A stretch of 64,000 nucleotides of DNA from Rhynochetos jubatus (Eukaryota > Chordata > Aves > Eurypygiformes > Rhynochetidae). Position 1 is the stretch's first letter. The number at the start of each line of letters is the position of its first letter. This document shows positions 61,601 to 64,000 of the stretch, piece by piece. The position numbers and the translations under genes are program-made. The DNA lies in assembly GCA_027574665.1 (NCBI GenBank), contig CM050657.1, positions 19,579,700 through 19,643,699 of the forward strand, given 5' to 3'. The notes under the pieces are model-generated. The model ran no database searches, was not told where the DNA came from, and was given only the letters and a program-made list of their open reading frames with translations.

Positions 61601-61859
61601 AAACGGCCTGTGATTGAAGTGTTCATGCTGCTGAGCTGTAATCTGTGAGCATGTAGTGATGTCTTTGTTTATCCATTCAAGCTGAAAAGCATGTTAGGTA
61701 TCTTGATTGCTTCCTAATGCCAGACAGGTGGATTGTAGAGTTTTTTTCTTGAAAATTCCTGCATCTTAACTAAAATTTCAATGTTATTTGTAGAAACAGC
61801 TGGAAGACTACTTGACAAAGATCCTAAAAATGCCCATGTACAGGAACTACCATGGAACA
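58531..61859 (+). CDS. PLD1: phospholipase D1, N-terminal part (5 coding exons, partial)
   Basis: PLD1 hydrolyses phosphatidylcholine to phosphatidic acid and choline at Golgi, endosomal and plasma membranes. It is activated by ARF and Rho GTPases, PKC and PIP2. Joined exons 58,531-58,684; 59,020-59,147; 59,269-59,414; 60,195-60,303; 61,794-61,859 total 603 bases with phases 1, 0, 2, 0, 0 and no stop, so 201 codons. Residues from about 80 to the end form most of the PX domain, which binds phosphoinositides. Landmarks are [20 protein letters not shown] at about 101-120 and [20 protein letters not shown] at 180-199. The full protein is a little over 1,000 residues in vertebrates. The remaining PX end, PH domain and both HKD motifs lie past the right edge. 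Introns within the coding part are short (335, 121, 780 and 1,490 bases). PLD2 is excluded by the N-terminal match. Confidence 0.93.
59020..59147 (+). CDS. PLD1: PLD1 second coding exon
   Basis: The acceptor TCCTTCCAG (AG at 59,018-59,019) and 128 bases complete codon 52 and encode residues 53-94. The peptide [15 protein letters not shown] and the LEVERFTST segment match PLD1 just before and at the start of the PX domain. The donor is AAG followed by GTCAGA, which departs from the GTRAGT consensus at position +3. The next intron is only 121 bases, which may help exon or intron definition. Confidence 0.9.
59269..59414 (+). CDS. PLD1: PLD1 third coding exon (PX domain core)
   Basis: The acceptor TCTCCTGCGCAG (AG at 59,267-59,268) opens in phase 0. 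Its 146 bases encode residues 95-142 plus two bases of codon 143, ending at GTGAGT. The segment includes [34 protein letters not shown] and VRIPIPTR. The basic [12 protein letters not shown] replaces the RR(Y/F)SDF-type motif of other PX domains, as in vertebrate PLD1. This part forms the phosphoinositide-binding surface. Confidence 0.95.
60195..60303 (+). CDS. PLD1: PLD1 fourth coding exon (PX domain linker)
   Basis: The acceptor TTCTCCTTTCAG (AG at 60,193-60,194) and 109 bases complete codon 143 and encode up to residue 179, ending AGG followed by GTAAGT. Conserved islands are HTVRRQS, MPSLPHT and VREEHF. This proline- and charge-rich stretch is the insert inside the PLD1 PX domain and is the least conserved of the five exons. 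The charged run around IKRGEPRQ seems to be about one residue longer than in the mammalian protein as I recall it. Confidence 0.92.
60858..60896. repeat. short tandem of the palindrome AACATTAATGTT
   Basis: The perfect palindrome AACATTAATGTT occurs at 60,870-60,881 and 60,885-60,896, preceded by a half copy (TTAATGTT) at 60,858-60,865, so the period is 15-16 bases. It lies in PLD1 between the fourth and fifth coding exons. Confidence 0.8.
61794..61859 (+). CDS. PLD1: PLD1 fifth coding exon (PX domain end)
   Basis: The acceptor TTATTTGTAG (AG at 61,792-61,793) and 66 bases in phase 0 encode residues 180-201, including [20 protein letters not shown], a hallmark PLD1 segment, ending ACA followed by GTAAGTAG. 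The next exon, expected to continue with the conserved EFLD-type motif, is not found before the window ends. Confidence 0.95.
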
Positions 61860-64000
61860 GTAAGTAGAAATTAGTTTGCTTAAAGAGTATTCACTTTACA
61901 AATGTTGAATCCATTGGAAGAAGACATGCAGCTTATATAAGAAACGTTTTACAGCCGTTCTGCAGGAATATTGGTTTAGCTGTTTTCTCCAATGTGGATG
62001 TAATACGATTAAAACGAAAGGAAGAGAGTGAATGGCTTGGGGGGGTCACTATTACAACACAGTGATAACCTCCTCAAGGTAGTCTAGTCCAGAAAGCCCA
62101 TCATACGTGTGTGTTGTAGTGGGTTTGTGTTTATCCTGGGGAGTGCTTGTGCTGATAAATTCTAAATACTTAAACAATTGCAGTCCAAACCATACCCTTT
62201 CAGTTTAGGCTTTGTATGTGGTCCTGAGTGCAAATTTGTCTCAGATTCCTATTCTGTGCAATCTCGCTGGACTCTGGTGATGCTGAGTTTGTCTGAGTGA
62301 TGCCAATTTGCCTCTGTGGGTATTTTGTCACTTCGGAAGAGAGATGGTAATAGGCTAATTTCCCCAAGTCATTAGTCTTTTTGAAATGGAGAGATGTCAA
62401 ATCCAACTTCAGACCCCTTAAGCAAAAATGTTTCCTTTGAAAGCCATCCCTGAATGTTTCTTCGGTAGTCCTCACCTATCGGCTGCAGCTGTAACATCTC
62501 CCTGGGATGGTGATTTATTTCCCCTTTTTCGGCTGCATAATGTCTCTGTGACTCCATCTTTTGTGTTATCAGAAAGCTGATGCATGCATTGAATAGCTGC
62601 AGGGCTTAGTGACGTTTGTGAGCACGGGGTGATAACTGGGAACACTTAGTTTTCAAACAGGGTGGAATTGTAGACTAAACTTAGGGCATCTGTAACAGCC
62701 AGTTCTTCTCTTTGACTTTTGTAGTTGTTTGGTAGGAATTCTGCTCTCTTACAGGGTTTCAGTTGTGTGGAGAAGTTGGGCAGCTTGTAGCTGGATGTAG
62801 CGCCTGAAAGCAGCGTGTGCTCTTGTTGCGGAGCTCGGTGTGTTGAGCACCGCTTCTTACATGGCACAAACTGCCCAGGGTCTGGAGCATAATTCCTGTG
62901 AGGAGCGGCTGAGGGAGCTGGGGGTGTTCAGCCTGGAGAAGAGGAGGCTCAGGGGAGACCTGATCGCTCTCTACAGCTCCCTGAAAGGAGGAGGGAGGGT
63001 GGTGTTGGGGGTGTTGGTCTCTTCTCCCAAGTGACAAGATGAAATGGCCTCAAATGTGCCAGGGGAGGTTTAGATTGGATATTAGGAGAAATTTCTTCCC
63101 AGAAAGGGCTGTCAGGCATTGGAATGGGCTGCCCAGGGAGGTGGTGGAGTATTTAAGAGCCATGTGGACAAGGTGCTGAGGGACACGGTTTAGTGGTGGG
63201 CTTGGCAGTGTTGGGTTAACGGTTGGACTCGATGATTTTAAGGGTCTTTTCCCACCTAAACAGTTACATGATTCCATGAGCCAGTGCTGGCCAGCGTGCT
63301 TTGGATTGGCCAGCATGCTTTGTGTTGCAAGAAGTCTGGGCTGGGAGGAGCCGTGTTTCTTACAGTGCTGTTTCTGGGGCCGGGCCATGGTGCTTAAGTC
63401 TAGTGCAGTCAAGAGCTGTGTTTGCCTGCATGTGGAAAAGAGTCATCTTTTGTTCTCGAGGCAGGGCTGGGATAACTTGCCAATTTTGATCAGTAGCATA
63501 TGCAAAGCGGGGGAGAGTTATTTTACAGTGTGGATCCGTCTTGTCACTCTTAGGCAGGCGTTGCTTTTTGTCAAATATTTTGGAGGATTTCTGCTTACGT
63601 AAGAACGGGGGTGGTCTTTCTACCAGGCTGTGGTTTGAGCTGCGGTGGGGGCTGGACAAGGAGACGAGCAGTCCTGCCTTGCCCGGGCAGCTGTGGGGTA
63701 CACCCCTCCTCCCGCACTGAATCGCCCTTCTGTCCCCAGCCCTGGGAGCCAGATGTCACTTTGCACATAAATTCCCAGTTTATTGTTGGCTCTTGCTGGA
63801 TTTGGCTGCAGCGAAGCATTCAGCGAGGACTTTCCTGCTAACGATGGTGCCGCTGAGGGGAGCGGGTCCTGCAGGCGATGCTGGAAGAGAGCACAGGGAG
63901 GAAAACGTTTCCTTTAAAAAAAAAAAAACCAGCAAAACAACCCCCACTGTTCTCAGACTGCGGATTTCTGGCATTTTCCTTGGAACTGTGTTTGTCCTCC
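61860..64000 (+). other. PLD1: PLD1 intron, continuing past the window edge
   Basis: The intron following the fifth coding exon. It contains the third CR1 fragment and an A13 run (63,916-63,928). I find no next PLD1 exon in it. Confidence 0.8.
62876..63277 (+). mobile_element. CR1 LINE fragment, sense, 3' end
   Basis: Starts within the ORF2 C-terminal region ([15 protein letters not shown], then [19 protein letters not shown]), runs through the GGAGGTTTAGATTGGATATTAGG and GGCATTGGAATGGGCTGCCC blocks, and ends with the CR1 terminal GATGATTTTAAGGGTCTTTTCC and an ATGATTCCATGA tail. It is 5' truncated to about 400 bases, with at least one deletion after GAGTATTTAAGAGCC. It shares the GLEHNSC variant with the 33-kb copy, suggesting the same subfamily. 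It is in the same orientation as PLD1. Confidence 0.93.

Noticed and set aside
62113-62145. TGTAGTGGGTTTGTG-like start resembling an avian LTR terminus
   Set aside because: Only a few bases match. There is no paired terminus, target duplication or internal retroviral sequence nearby.

Overview
This is vertebrate nuclear DNA, almost certainly from a bird. Three truncated CR1-type LINE fragments, the typical avian interspersed repeat, are the only transposable elements I recognise. The only multi-exon gene I can read securely is the 5' part of a phospholipase D gene whose peptide matches PLD1. The species cannot be fixed from the sequence alone.

Layout. Positions 1 to about 41,000 are non-coding or intergenic by everything I can prove. 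They hold scattered candidate exons on both strands, none recognised, plus A, C and T tracts, an antisense CR1 copy (about 22.77-23.26 kb), a sense CR1 copy (about 33.15-33.75 kb), a block that looks like a conserved non-coding element (about 19.9-21.0 kb), a perfect 14-bp hairpin (21.38 kb) and two good ZNF143/THAP11-type motifs (26.26 and 37.58 kb). A dense CpG island with GC boxes at about 41.0-41.6 kb is the likely PLD1 promoter and non-coding first exon. From there a first intron of roughly 17 kb runs to the first coding exon, with a possible alternative 5'UTR exon at 42,703-42,760.

PLD1. Five coding exons (58,531-58,684; 59,020-59,147; 59,269-59,414; 60,195-60,303; 61,794-61,859) all have GT-AG boundaries. 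Together they give 603 in-frame bases, 201 codons, covering the N-terminus and nearly all of the PX domain. The PH domain and the HKD catalytic halves lie beyond the right edge. A third CR1 fragment (about 62.88-63.28 kb) sits in the last intron.

How it fits together. In mammals TMEM212 and FNDC3B lie beyond the PLD1 5' end. I could not find either here, so the left 41 kb is probably the PLD1-to-TMEM212/FNDC3B interval. The most speculative item is a phase-consistent chain of three plus-strand candidate exons (27,868; 36,967; 39,204). It starts at a strong Kozak ATG and would encode a basic protein of about 80 residues, downstream of the 26.26-kb ZNF143-like motif. Chains like this can arise by chance, so it is offered only as something to test.
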